Assembly: GCA_949358305.1 (NCBI GenBank)
Contig: OX442315.1
Span: forward strand, 15,278,427 to 15,342,426
Direction: 5' to 3'
Origin: Strigamia acuminata
Taxonomy: Eukaryota; Arthropoda; Chilopoda; Geophilomorpha; Linotaeniidae
Length of the DNA stretch: 64,000 nucleotides
In this document: positions 1-13,017 of the stretch, piece by piece
Numbering within the stretch: the first letter of the stretch is position 1
How the letters are laid out: each line of letters starts with the position of its first letter
The notes under the pieces: model-generated
Told to the model about the DNA's origin: nothing
What the model saw: the letters and a program-made list of their open reading frames with translations, nothing else
Databases searched by the model: none
Program-made: the position numbers and the translations under genes

Positions 1-3000
1 TTTCTTTATACTTTTGGTAGAAAATTCTTTCTGCAGATAACGCTGCAATAGTCTTGATATTGGAAACCGCTTCAAGTGCAATCTGAAAATGAATAACATG
101 ACAATGTATTGAGATAAGACAGATCGATTGAAAAAGAAACAGGGCTCGAAATGGAAAATTTCACAAACCCAAACGCCACTTCAAAAGTTGAAAAAAAAAT
201 AATTACTCCGTATCATATTCCGGAAGCATATTTTTCACATTTTCCTTAATTTTGGTTTGCTTCGGTACACTTCGAGCCGAGTAAAGAAATAAATCTGACA
301 TGTGCTGAATGTTCTTGGTCTTTCATCTCGTGCACGAGGTCTTCAGTGATGAATTTCGACTCCAAGAAAGTAGCCAGGAACATTAATGGGATCAATACTG
401 AGCTAACTAAAGCTTGTTTCCATACTAGTACTAAAGCTATAATAAAAGATATTCCTAGAGCTCCAACAGCTTGCAAAAGGATTCCAAAGCCTATTCCTGT
501 TGCCTGTACAAGACAAATTTGTAAAAAGCAGGTACAAAGTATACAAATTCAGATCAAATTGGTTAATTTTTCTCACTCCTTGAACATTGCTAGCATCTAC
601 TGACAAACGACTGCAAAGAGCACCTGTTGTATTATCTGGAAGATCAAACCAGGAAATTTCCTTCGGGAAAATTAAATAGTTATTATATAATGTTCTTGTC
701 GAGATTAGGGGGTTTCATTATATGAATGATTTTGCAATTTTGTGATTTTGCATTAATCACAAAATCATTATTTTTTGATGCCTCCAAAAATGGGATTACA
801 TTGAATTAACCCAGTCAATTTTGCAATTGTGTGATCTGGACAACTTTGTGGTTTTTGAGTATTGCCATGTGATACCTGTTCTACTAATCACATTCACATT
901 CACTAAAGTACAAGAGAGTGAAAACACAAAATCCTAAAAACATCTAAAAGGTAGTTTTTGTGATTTTGATAAGAAGTGATTTTGAGGCTTGTGAAACTCA
1001 AAACAAAATGGAGGCATCCAAGCTCTATCTAAGTGGCCAACTTGTATCCTTGTATATCATCAATATGCTGATGCATCCATGACTGTATAACAGCTAGGAA
1101 ACTCAATTAATGGCTCTGTTGCGATCTGTGAAACTTATATTTATTAAAATGCACCTTATTAAAAAAAATTTTGTTCCATCACACAAATAGAACTAGTTAT
1201 ATTGCATCACATTTTAAAATTGGTTGGATATAACTAAAACCCAATATGGTGGACAGAAAGTCATGTGACTGTTTAAATAATTGCAAAATTGCAAATCATG
1301 AGATTGTTTTTGCAACTAATTGTTAATCACAATTTGTGACGGCCACTTGGATTGAGCTTGGCTGCTGTCATTTTGCCAAAATAGCAAAACTACCTTTGAT
1401 TTTGTGATTGTGTATTTTTTCTGTTTTGTGTTTTTGTAATTATGCACATGATTGGTGGAACTGATACCGTGTAACAAATCCAAAAGTGCAAAATTGCTAA
1501 AGTTGCAAAATTACAAAATTGCTTAATTAATGAAACCCTTATTGAATTTTGTTGCAATTACTTGTTTCAGTATAGCAGACATGGTCATAGATCTTACTCT
1601 CATAGTCATATACTCTCCGGCAATTGAAAACATATAACGTTGTAGAAATTTGTTTATTCCTGCCCATAAAGCCACAAGGAGAAAAAACACTGAGTAAAGG
1701 TTTACATCTTCTCTGGCCATGTCATAATCAGTTAGAGTTAGTACCTGCAGTTTATATTTAGTTCTTTTAGCAAATTTAGCCTGCAACCTGGTATCTTGAT
1801 ACCAAAATCCCTGTCTGTGTGAGACACCAAGAATATCGTATTTTTGCAAAAGTACGGTATTGTTTCCGTATTTAACCTCACGAACGATGAACGTACGCTT
1901 CGTTCGTGATGTTCAGACTTAGTTTGTTACATTAAACAAATGTAAAAAACGAAAAACCGAAATTGTAATTGCTGACAAAAATGGCAGTTTAGAATACGGT
2001 ATTCTTGTTTGGAATTAATCAAAATTTACCCCCATAATTTCACCAAATAGTAAAGCATAGGCTGGGATGGTGCAGCCAAAACCCAATGAACCTAAAGAAC
2101 CAACAGCTAAATGCAGCCATTCAGGCTTGTTTATCTTCAAAATGCGGACAATGGACGGCGTAGCATCTTCGTTACTGCCAGTGACTGAAAGTTTAGCTTC
2201 GGACAAAATGCTGACACGTTTGGGTCTGTTCGTAGCCAATAATTCCGCAAGCTTTTGCGACTCCAGACCGCTGTCCATATCTACAAACATTATTGTCATT
2301 CCAAACGCTTTGAAATGTCTTTAATTGCATTACCAACTACTTCAGCACCACCCTCTTCAACTATCTAAACAGCAATTCCTGCCATTAATAAATGTAATCT
2401 TTTGCTAATACTTCGGCACTTCACCTGCGATTTGACTAAGCCAAAGTAAAATCCTTTCAACTTCATTAACTCCTCGTGGGTGCCCATTTCGGTCACACGT
2501 CCCTGATCCATCACCACGATCCGGTTGCAGTTTCTCACAGTTTGCAAGCGATGTGCCACTACAATAGTCGTGCGATCGTATCCTGTCTTTGGAAAGCAAA
2601 TATGTTATCAAATTTCTCAGTTAGAAAAGGTAATAACAACAAAAGTTACCTCGTCTAAACCAGCTTGCACTATTGCCTCGCTCTGTAAATCTAAGGCTGA
2701 AGTCGCTTCGTCCAGTAACATCACTTTTGGGTTCTTGATAAAGGCTCGTGCAAGTGCAATCCTTTGTTTTTGTCCTCCACTTAGATGAGAACCTCGATCC
2801 CCTACCATAGTTGCGTATTTCTACAAGAAATCAACAAATTGTCAACTGCATATTAGAAATTTATTAAAACTCTGGGTTTTCCAAACTACAGCGGTATAGG
2901 TACAGGGCATTGTACCAAATTAATAATAATATCGCATTCCCGGTACTCAACTGGTCAAAACGTAACGCGGTATAGGCTGCGATACAGTACCGTTGCTGGC

Positions 3001-6000
3001 GTTATACCTTGTCCGCACCAGAAAGTTCGGGCTAACCCAAAGTTTAAATCTGGTTCTAGTTCTTGGTGCGAACGCATCTAGCCCAAATTTATCTAGTTTA
3101 AAACTTTTAAGCTAGATAATTCCAATCTATTGTGTGAACTAGATAATTGCCAAAAAACTAGATTACCGCCAAGGTCATTTCCCACAATTCCGTGCGCAGC
3201 ATAGTCAGTTGATTGTCTATTGGCTGCATTCTAGCCTGGATATGTGGCTTTTTGCTTTTTGGTGTGAACGCTCTAGCCTGAACTTTTTAAGCCAATATCA
3301 GGACAGAACCAGATTTAAACTTTGCACTAGCCCAAACTTCCTGGTGCGAACAAGGTATTACTGTATACCGTGCCCAACACTGTTCCTGTAGATACCTTGT
3401 TGTTTTATCAGTATATTAAGCCTAATTTCAAAGGTTTATTTGTAGAAAAACACAGAAAATTCATAATTAATCAATAAAAGCAATGAAAAATAATAATTCA
3501 AAATTTGTCCAACATTTGAACCATGTTTTCTGCGCACAACAGGATGCGCAGTTTGAATTTAGCATCAAGTTCCCGGACGTCAATTATAGTTGGTAACCGG
3601 TCAATAATGATTTTTGTAAATTATAAATTAACGTGGACGTCAGAATAGAGTTTGCGGGATGCATTTTCCCCTTATTTTTCTCCACGTTACACTATTTTAG
3701 TGCCATATCGTAAGGGAAAAATCTTTAGTGAATCGTTTTCAACACTAAATTAAAATATAGCGCAGCCAATCAGAATTGAGAACACTATATTGTTAGCTCT
3801 GCCCATTGCAAATGGCGATTATTTTGTTGTCCCGATCAAATACATCACAGTCATAGGTACGTAGATTGAATGATAAGTGAGGCCCAAAATTTAATTTTAG
3901 GCCCAAAAACATTCTTTACAGGCATAATAATGGAATTTTATGCAGAAATTTGCACATTTACGCCCCCAAATTAAATTTTTAGACCCAAAATTACCAACTG
4001 TCAGTAGTTGGCTGAAATAGTGTAGTGTTAAGGGAAAAGTGCAGCCCGCAAAAACTTTATTTATAATTTTTCCCTTACACTAATTTTATACCGTATAGTG
4101 TTTAACTGTAAGGGAAAAATGCATCCCGCAAACTCTCTATTGATTCACACAAACTTACGTTCGGTAATTTAAGAACAAAGTCATATGCATTTGCTAATCT
4201 GGCCGCTTCCATTATTTTCTCTTCAGGCACCTTCATACCCAAACAAATGTTTTCCCTGATGCTAGTTGCAAATAAAACCGGTTCTTGCGTCACGAATCCA
4301 ATTTTCGACCTTATCCATTGTAAATTCAGCTCACGTATGTCGTGCCCATCAATCAAAACCTAATTTTATTGTAGAAAAATTGACATTTCTTATTCTACTC
4401 CCAAAGGAGGACCTACATTTTTGGCCCTGAAGCTTTAACTGTTTTAGGGGCCCCAAAAATGACAATGATTGCACATGCATGCACTAAAGTTGCTTAGGCT
4501 TCATTAGTTTCAATGTAGGTCTGCCCTTTGTCTACTTCTTACCGTATTTTTTCGATTCGAGGCACTGTCCCCCCATGCAAACATCACTTGTGACCAACTG
4601 ACACCAGTCGGCACTGGCAACATTACACAGTGATCCTCAGTAGCTCTGTAACCTAATGTCGGAGCTGAATTCCATTTATAACCAATGGGAACAGAGGATT
4701 CTGCAAGGGGTCAGCCTACCCAGTATAATCTCCAGTTCCAAAGTGACTGAACATGCTACGTGAGAAGGAGATGATGGGCCATATGGGCCATACAATGGCA
4801 ATTAGAGGTTAACTTGCGCTCAAGTCTGCAGGGACTTGAAGCAACCTGTTGCTGGGCAAGTTATTTCGACCATGCTGCTCACGTAGTCTTCGACCATGTG
4901 GTCAGGGGTTGGTCTGCGTTGGGTTGCTGAAAGGCAACCCAACAACCAAGGCAATAACACGGTAAACACACAACCTCTAGACAACTATGGCAATAAAGAT
5001 AATAATCCCAAACTCTGTGTTTTGTGTTGTTTATATCGTGAATGGTGTCCAAACATCCCGTGACCTTCCCCTGACGACGAGGTGACCGACTGTCTCTTGC
5101 ACTCTAAAAACGGAGTAAGTATCTCTCAATACCTATAATGGTGTGGCAGTCTTAGAATCGAAGAAATACGGTGATTATTATAGCTTTTCGTACTTGGCCT
5201 TCATCCGGGTCGTAAAACCTTTCTATCAAGTGCAATATGGTGCTTTTCCCACATCCACTGCTGCCAACTATTGCCACTTTCTCACCTGTCCGAAATTGTA
5301 GATTCACTTTGTTTAATATCTGAATTTCAGGTCGCGAAGGATATCGAAAGCTGACATTGCGAATTTCAATTAATCCTTGAAATATTTTTGGTTTTAAACC
5401 TAATGGCGACAAGCAATCCACCACAGGAATCTGTAAATGTCAACACAATTATAAATACGTAATAATTCATTTTTATTTCTATTTACCCTTTCAACGATGG
5501 ATATTATTGGAACTACAACTAATCGAATGGAACTAAATTCATCCCAGAAAGGCACGGCCTGCCCAAGCGCCATTGCACCCGTCATAATGCAGAAAAATAC
5601 CTCAAATTCAAATACCGGTATTATTAATAAAAATTATTACCGCATTACCTCGCTTTCAAGGGCATACCTTAAAATCGTGAGTTAAACCAGATAATTTATT
5701 GCAATGTTTTTTGAAATGCATTGGGTTTTGCAAGAATGTATTTTGTAATACATTTTTGCAGGCTATTGGTTTGCAAATGATAATACATTTTGTAAAATGT
5801 ATTATAAAATGCGTCCCCAATAATGTTATTTCTCAGATATGAATGCATTCTCAAAATGCATTTTTTCAATTGTATTACCAAATGCATTATTTAATGTACA
5901 AATACTATACTTAATACTTCGAAATGCTATACATTTTGGAATGCATTAAGTAAGAAGCAATACATTGTAAAATATATTTTTGAAAGACTAGCCAATCAGA

Positions 6001-9000
6001 TCCCCAGATCTGGTTAAACTCGGATTTTAAGCAGTGCGATTCAAACGCACCCTTAGTCACTCTTGGTCGCAAAGATTCCTGAAGCGCCTGTAGTTTGTAA
6101 ATATGTGACCCGACCTGTCCAGATTTCTCGGTAGTAAACTTGTTCCCAGTCCAGCCCTGATTTTAAGGCATACCCCTCAAAGGGCGGTAATACAGTATTA
6201 TTATTATTATTTATTTGTGGTCCCTGAAATTTGTCTCGAGTTTGGACAAAGGGTGCGTTTGAATCGGTTTGAATCGGATGTTTTAAAAATCCGATCCAAT
6301 CAAAAAAATTTCAGATGGATAAATCAATTAAACAATTTTATTTGAAAAAAAAAATGGTGGCCAATCCAATCCTATCCTCATTCAATTCAAACCGAGTCCG
6401 AATTGCGGATAGGATTGAGTCCCAAACGTCTCAAACTGATGAATTAAGTGCAAAAATGACCAAAAACTGATTAATTAAGTGCAAAAATGACTAAAAAATG
6501 ATGAATTAAGTGCAAAAATGACCAAAAACTGATGAATTATGTGCAAAAATGACCAAAAACTGATGAATGGAGTGCAAAAATGACCAAAAACTGATGAATT
6601 AAGTGCAAAAATGACCAAAAACTGATGAATTAAGTGCAAAAATGACCAAAAACTGATGAATTAAGCACAGAAATGACCAAAAAAAGTTAAATTGAGCACA
6701 GAAATGACCAAAAAAAAGTTAAATTAAGCACAGAAATGACCAAAAAAAGTTAAATTAAGCACAGAAATAACCAAAAAAAGTTAAATTAAGTGCAAAACTG
6801 ACCAAAAAAGTCGAAAAAGTGAAAAAAACATAAAATTTTAAAATAAAGTGCATTTAAATCCCTCACTTACTCAAAAAAGATCTATTTCATTTACAGCAAA
6901 AATATTTCGGAGTATAAGGATCGGTTTCAGTTTGTTTCCCCAATCCTATCCAGAATATACAGATAAAATTTTAGATTATCCAATCCGATTCAAAAAAAAT
7001 CGGATTGATTTGGGACCAGTGTTGTGCGTGGTACACCCAACGTGTACCCAACGTGTACCGCGGTCCCGGTATGCGGTACATGGCAAAATTACAAAAAGTA
7101 CCGCGGTCCCGGTACGCGGTACTTAGAACGGTACCGCGGTCCCGGTACGCGGTACTTAGAACGGTACCGCGGTCCCGGTTCGCGTTACACGCCACTCCCG
7201 CATAAAGTACCGCGGTCCCGGTACAGTACCGGGACCGGGATTTGCTGTACATCTCGCGGTTCACGAGAAAACGCGAGAAAACACGAGATTCTCGGGTTTT
7301 TTCGTGGACCGTGAGATGTACCGCAAATTTTCGTGTTTTCTCGCTTTCTCCACCGTAAAAAATCATAAAAAAAAAAAACCGATTAAAAGTAAAAACAATA
7401 TTAAAAACTAAAAACCATAAAATAAACGAAAAAACCTAAAAAAAAAAACAAAAAAAAACTATTAAAATTAAAACGGTTGGAAAAAATGGGTGTGCTGCAG
7501 TGAAGCACCGGCGCACATTGACGCCATTTTAAATCGGTTAAACTTTTTTTGTCAACAGTTTTAATCGGGTTTTTATTGTTTTTTACGGTTTTTAAATAAG
7601 AAGTGGAGAACCAGTGGCGGATCTAGCACCCGGCTATCGGGGCTTCAGCCCCGGGCCCCCAAATTCTAGGGGGGCCCCGAGACTCTGGGCCATGTACTAA
7701 AAAAAAAAAAAAAAAAAAGGTCGCTAAAAAAAAGAAAAAAAAGAAAGGTCGCGAAAAAATTTTGAGAAAGGGGCCCCGAAAAAACCTCAAGCCCCGGGCC
7801 CCCGAAAAGCTAGATCCGCCCCTGTGGAGAACGCAAGAAAACACGAGATTCTCGTGTTTTCTCGCGTTTTCTCGTGTTTTCTCGGGGACCGCGAGATGTA
7901 CCGCAAGATCGGTCCGCGGTACACGAATTTTTTAAAAGTACTGCGGTCCCGGTACTGTCCCGGCTTTAAATAAGTACCGCGGTCCCGGTACGCGGTACTG
8001 TCCCGGCTTTAAATAAGTACCGCGGTCCCGGTACGCGGTATTGTCCCGGCTTTAAATAAGTACCGCGGTCCCGGTACGCGGTACTGTCCCGGCTTTAAAT
8101 AAGTACCGCGGTCCCGGTACGCGGTACTGTCCCGGCTTTAAATAAGTACCGCGGTCCCGGTACGCGGTACTGTCCCGGCTTTAAATAAGTACCGCGGTCC
8201 CGGTACGCGGTACTGTCCCGGCTTTAAATAAGTACCGCGGTCCCGGTACGCACCTGCCGAAAAGTAACGCGGTCCCGGTCCCGGTATCGTACCGCGCACA
8301 ACACTGTTTGGGACCATCCGAATCCGACTCAATTCAATCCGAATCCGACTCAATTCAATCCGAACTCGGTTTGAGTCGGATTGTATCCTATCCGACCGCA
8401 CCCTTAGTTTGGACTAACAAGCTGAAGGAACAATTTTAACATTGCTGTGGATTGGGTCCCACCAAATCGGGTGCTATGTTTGGACCACACAGAGTACACT
8501 ATTTTAAGTGTAAAGCTCACAATGAGAAATGTTGCAGGCTCATAGTCGTAAGTTTGATTTTCTTGAGCTGAAATGATGAGACGAACGCCATACCAAAATC
8601 CTAAGGAATAACTGCCGAAGTCGAAAGCCCAGACAAAACTTTCAGAAAGTGCAGCGACTAGGCCTTTGTCAGTTCCAGCACGACGTGCATTTGTTATCTT
8701 TTCATCATACCTGTAAAACAAAGCCTAATGTTTCTCCCAAATATCTACACAGATTTTTCTTACCATTTAGCTATTTTTTGTTGACCACCAAATGCAGTGA
8801 CGGTTCGAATTGTGGAAAATGCTTCTTCAGCTAAAGCTGATGCCTTGGAATATGATATTTCTTCTTTAGCTTCTAGTCGTGTTTGAAGCTGTAGGATCAT
8901 TAAATGCAATTCCACCCCATCAATTAAAGTTAACCCTCGAAGGCATAACGCTATACGCGTTTAAGGACAAGCACTTTCCTGAGTAGGAAAATTTTTCTTC

Positions 9001-12000
9001 TGTACTCTGTTCCGATACAACGTTGTCCTAATTCCAGCCGTATCACTGGTGCAGTGGCACAAAAAAAGTAGCCCACAACACCAGAATTGTATTCTAACTA
9101 GGCAAAACAACCAATAAAAAACTAAACCTTTGTTTACCTGCCAAAAGAAACCAATAAACTATGCTAACATTTTAGCAAATAAAATAAATATTTATTACCA
9201 AATAAATAAAATCCACCATTCTAATCACTTTTTACACTGAGATTCATTGAAAATGGAACAGAACTACTTTTCCGTGTAGTAGAGCACAGTCTACAGTTAG
9301 GCGTAATCCGGCTCAACCAATTGAAAAATAGGACAACGTTGTATCGGAACAGAGTATATTCATTTTTTTTTGCTGAAAATTTGTAATTTTTTTCTTATGG
9401 TGACAGACTTTGACCAATGTGAAATTTGTAGGTATTGGTTATTTATTTAATTAATTATTCTGCATTAAAATTTTCTGTACCCATAACTTTTATGCTGCTG
9501 GCTTTGCTGCATAAGTGAAGAGCACTTCAGCCAACACCAACAGCCTTTTGACTTTTTCCAGATGGTGCAAACTTCATTATTAATGATGTTTAAGTGGCAA
9601 ACTACAAACAAACTAAATGGCGCTGTTACCAATGGATCTGAAAATTGTCCCTAAACGCGTAATGCCTTATACCAAAACTGGGTATATTTTGCCCTTATGC
9701 CTCCGTGGGTTAGGGGCCATCCATAAATTATGTAACGCTCCAAGGGGGGGGGGGGGGGGAGGGGGTTTCAGATTTTGTTACGGGTCATTAGTAAGGGAGA
9801 GGGGGGGGTTCTCAATAATGTTACGGTCCTTGAAAAATTTTTTTTTAATGTTTTAAAATTGAAAATATTGCAGTTTTGAGACTAATTTTTAAAAATTTTT
9901 GGGGGGGTGATTTCAGTTTTATTACGTAATTAGGGGGGTGGGGGTTTGGGAATTTGTTACGGCCTTGTTGCAGAGGGGGGGGAGGGGGTCTAAAATGCCC
10001 AAAATTGGCGTTACATAATTTATGGACGGCCCCTTAAACGATAAACGTTATAACTTATCCCAGAGGTGCAGAATTGCTTCGAACAGTTTAGCTTTAAATC
10101 TGAATAAATTTCGATTGATGCATCAACGTTAGTTACAATATAGGGGCAGATCTTAGGGATGCAACAGAAGAATTTCATTTCTAAGACAAAAATTCATATT
10201 TAGGCCCAAACTATTCATTCCAAGACCAAAAAAAATCATTTTTAGGTCAGAAACAACCACTTTTGTGCCACCCCCTTGTACGTTTTCTGGATCTGTCCCT
10301 GTTACAATAACAATGTGACAGGAAAAGTTAATTAACTTGGAAAAAATGGAAGCTAAGCCGGTTTTAGTAATATCCCTATCGAAGTTAAGTTTTTCGAAGC
10401 TATTGAGACGCCATCCATCCCTCCCTTCACCTTGTTAAAGAAGAAAACTCCAATGATCAAGATAGGTACCATTGATAGAATGACCAATGTCAATTGCCAA
10501 TCATAAACAATTGACACTATCACATTTACGAGGCATTCAAAAAAAAAAAATAACAACATCGCGAATTTCTGCCCGATTGCATCCTCCAGTTTTACGAGGG
10601 ATCTGTGAAGATTTAACAAGAAATCCTTAACCGTTCAGCACAAACAGTCAAAAGGCAGTAGGCGCATTCACAAAGTCACGTTTAAAAAATCGATAACTTC
10701 GCATTTTTAAAGGCTTTTATTTAACTTGACTTGAACGTTGTGTGTGTGTGTGTGTGTGGTTCAACGTCCGGTCACGTGACCTGAAAAGTAACTTTTCAAA
10801 CCGCAGCGCCACCTGGCGGAACCCGTGTCCTTTAATGGATGCCAAAATGTTCGCCGATACGAATTTTGATGTTTTCGATACTTTAAAAGATTCTAAAAAT
10901 TCTGAAACCAGGCTAAACCTGGTTAAAACAAAAATTCCTAGCTGCCCATATATTTTGTTTTTTAATATTAGTTAAAAAAAGTACTTTGTTGAAGGTTTTT
11001 TGGCACGATCACGGCAATCACGAAACAATTTGCGGTAGTAGCGCACTCTGGCGGCGATTTGAAAACCAATATAAAAGCCTTTTTCAAAAACTTGGTTTTT
11101 TATATTTACTTGTTATGTTTAAAAAATGCCATTCAACGTAGGTATAAATGTCACTATCGCAGTGACCCCTAACGGAAGAAACCGGTACCAATATCGAACT
11201 AAAGACTGTATTCGGTATTCGGTATTTTCTTAAAAAATACCGGTTTTTGATCCTGGTAAATACCAGTAGAGAAACCCTATAACATATACTTAAACCTATT
11301 GTCCGATTATGCGAACAAATCGGTTTTATGTACACCTATGTCTAGATCTACTACACATGTTGTTTAAAAATGCTGTTTAGTCTAAATGACTTAACGAATG
11401 CGCCTAGTTTTGTTTACTCTCCGGCTTGAATTGTCAGATCTCCACGAAAAGTATCGAACCAAGCAATATCTTGTCGAAGTAGTGCTCGGAAATAAATCAA
11501 TTTGAATCGATGCACTTGTGACTTGGCCGAGCGAGTAATGGCGATCATCATGATGTAGCAGAACATCAACTGAATAAACCCGATTAAAATACTGGCCAAT
11601 CCAAATTCCTCAACGTCCGCCATGAACTCATCCACGTTGAAATGCTTTTTATCTAAACCACTGAAAAAGAAAACCATTATCTTTTGTTGTTGTTGTTGCC
11701 TCAAGATTCAAGGCATTTAGCTTACGTCGAATTGGTCGCGTTCGATGCCTGCGTGATGCTGAAGTAAACGAAACTGTTGGCCAAGCGACCGAAGACAACG
11801 ATCGCAGCTGCGAGTCCGCCCGCAGCAATGACCGCAGAAACGATTCCTACGAAGAGCAGTAGTTTGTCTTTCTTGTTGGAAAATTGAAACTAAAGTATAA
11901 AAAAGTGAATAAATCGTTAAAAATTGTAAAATTAAGACAAAATTATCATTTACTAATTGATAAATATGTAATTTTTTATCGGATTTAGCTTTTCCAGATT

Positions 12001-12007
12001 TTGCCAT
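1..12007 (-). CDS. ABCB-family full ABC transporter (P-glycoprotein-like), 5' two-thirds
   Basis: ATP-driven membrane exporter of the ABCB/P-glycoprotein family. Seventeen exons are readable on the minus strand: 12007-11954, 11889-11726, 11660-11418, 10602-10431, 8888-8764, 8710-8521, 5600-5487, 5430-5194, 4359-4159, 2820-2650, 2586-2425, 2364-2334, 2280-2030, 1744-1562, 660-577, 503-300 and 82-1. All joins keep phase and give about 889 residues. TMD1 comes first, then NBD1: Walker [10 protein letters not shown] near residue 410, Q-loop VTQEPVLFA, signature LSGGQKQR near 513, Walker [13 protein letters not shown] and H-loop [11 protein letters not shown] short linker and the start of TMD2 ([14 protein letters not shown]) follow. 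The rest of TMD2 and NBD2 lie off the left edge. The segment after the second TMD1 helix lacks about eight family residues (TIQAGE joins [10 protein letters not shown]), so a microexon may be missed or the region has decayed. The first exon encodes only 18 residues, so the true start could lie further upstream. Confidence 0.9.
708..1538. mobile_element. MITE in ABCB intron, TTA target duplication
   Basis: The ends are inverted copies of GGGTTTCATTA followed by sequence rich in GCAATTTTGT, and both sides are flanked by TTA (705-707 and 1539-1541). A TTA duplication is typical of PIF/Harbinger elements. The interior is AT-rich with many CAAAATTGC/GCAATTTTG motifs and no coding potential that I can see. 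Confidence 0.6.
3005..3357. mobile_element. MITE with about 50-bp inverted ends
   Basis: The left end TACCTTGTCCGCACCAGAAA and the right end in reverse complement (TACCTTGTTCGCACCAGGAA) match for roughly 50 bp, ending near AAGTTTAAATCTGG. TTA flanks both sides (3002-3004, 3358-3360), suggesting a Harbinger-type non-autonomous element. It lies in an ABCB intron. Confidence 0.6.
3645..4139. mobile_element. Inverted-repeat element ending 20 bp from an ABCB exon
   Basis: The ends are inverted copies of AGAGTTTGCGGGATGCATTT followed by TTCCCTTA. The interior repeats motifs such as AGGCCCAAAA. Its right end is about 20 bp from the splice donor of exon 4359-4159. Exact ends and target duplication are uncertain. 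Confidence 0.5.
6431..6835. repeat. Tandem repeat, about 30-bp unit
   Basis: About 13 imperfect copies of a unit like AAAAATGACCAAAAACTGAT followed by GAATTAAGTGC. Later copies drift to GTTAAATTAAGCACAGAAATG. The array lies inside the outer element of the ABCB intron. Confidence 0.85.
7612..7824. mobile_element. hAT-type MITE nested in 7017-8306
   Basis: The inverted ends are CAGTGGCGGATCTAGC and GCTAGATCCGCCCCTG. The 8-bp flanks are identical, TGGAGAAC at 7604-7611 and 7825-7832. The interior has inverted GGGGCCCC-rich arms around a poly-A/purine core. Confidence 0.85.
7937..8250. repeat. 43-bp GC-rich tandem repeat
   Basis: About seven to eight near-identical copies of a 43-bp unit beginning TACCGCGGTCCCGGTACGCG and ending GGCTTTAAATAAG. 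It forms the right half of the 7017-8306 element. CCGCGG palindromes recur throughout. Confidence 0.9.
9713..10033. mobile_element. MITE, PIF/Harbinger-like, in ABCB intron
   Basis: The 26-bp inverted ends begin GGGGCCATCCATAAATTATG and run to GTAACGC, with one mismatch. The flanks are TTA at 9710-9712 and 10034-10036. The interior holds several poly-G runs in a degenerate inverted arrangement. Confidence 0.75.
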
Positions 12008-12141
12008 CTTTCACCTAAAGTTCCACTACAATAATCATAACAATAAGACAAATGATTTTATTTGTTAACGGTAATTCTAAATCTTGATACACGAGGGCGC
12101 CACAAATCTGAGTTTTACCAAGGACATGGTCCTTCCAAGGA

Positions 12142-12321
12142 TACCGTATTTTACCGAATATGAGTCGCCCTCGAATTGTAGCCGCAGCTATATACGTTCA
12201 ATGAACGTAATAGTAAGATATTGGCCACTATTTAAAATAAGAGCCGCCCCCGAATTGAAGCCGCAGCTCAAAGTGGCAGTTTTGAATAAGAGCCGCGGCT
12301 CTTATTTGGTAAAATACGGTA
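12142..12321. mobile_element. Short inverted-repeat element 5' of ABCB
   Basis: The ends are TACCGTATTTTACCGAATA and, inverted, TACCGTATTTTACCAAATA. The interior repeats GAGCCGC(CCCCGAATTG)AAGCCGCAGCT motifs in both orientations. It lies about 130 bp upstream of the first ABCB exon I could model. The rest of 12,322-13,017 shows AT-rich sequence with no gene I can support. Confidence 0.55.
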
Positions 12322-13017
12322 CCCGTATACAAGTATAAGCAGAGAAGGATAGGAAAACGGGCCTTGGCCTTGAAACACCCGTTGATCCTCCGGCTGGGTG
12401 GCAGTACCGCCTTTAGCATACGGTTATCGTACAGCAACACACAGCCCACCGTGTTAAATAATGAATGATTTCGACTATTATTGTTAGGATATAAGTATAG
12501 AAATTTTCTGCCATAAAAATTAGTAGATTACTTACTTAATTACATTTCATAAACCTAATAGAATATACAGGATACATTAAAATGTCAGTATTTGAAGTGA
12601 AGAAAGGAAGGCAAGTAAAGAAATATTGTCATCAGTTGTAAATTTTTCAGTGCTAACATTACTATTGATTCAGGAAAGAACAGTGGAAAGATTTTGATAA
12701 AAAAAACAATCAAAAAATATTTTTTTCAAATTAAGTACCGTAGTCATTATTTTTGGCGACAGAAATTATGAAATGCCAATTTAAAAACAAATATCTAAGT
12801 CAAATGAAAAGTTGAATCTCAATCTAAAGCAACTCAATATTTTTCAAATTACTAAATTCCACACTTGGGCATATAAATTTGAAAGATAAAAATAAAAATA
12901 AAATATTGAAAAGCATATCAAAGACATTGCATGAAATTAGTGCATAAATTCATTTTATATAAATCAAATATTGCACTAATTTCATCGCAAATCGGACTTT
13001 AAAAGTTGTAATTTCAG

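Larger units (their letters stand above)
7017..8306. mobile_element. hAT-type non-autonomous element with 8-bp target duplication
   Basis: The ends are CAGTGTTGTGCG and its complement CGCACAACACTG. The 8-bp flanks are identical, TTTGGGAC at 7009-7016 and 8307-8314. The interior is a GC-rich array built from GGTACCGCGGTCCCGGTACG plus palindromic CTCGCGTTTTCTCGTG motifs, and it is itself interrupted by a smaller element at 7612-7824. No transposase is visible. Confidence 0.8.
6248..8405. mobile_element. Outer element of a three-level transposon nest
   Basis: The ends are inverted copies of AAGGGTGCG, followed on each side by sequence rich in AATCGGAT/ATCCGA. AGTTTGGAC occurs at both outer edges (6239-6247 and 8406-8414), with a one-base offset on the left. 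The element is split by the 7017-8306 insertion: the left part ends ...GATTTGGGAC and the right part resumes TTTGGGACCATCC. It occupies the ABCB intron between exons 8710-8521 and 5600-5487. Confidence 0.5.

Noticed and set aside
8404-8520. Extension of the ABCB exon past 8,521
   Set aside because: A strong donor (GTGAGC) at 8,520 joins in phase to the next exon [10 protein letters not shown]; the downstream residues do not match the family.
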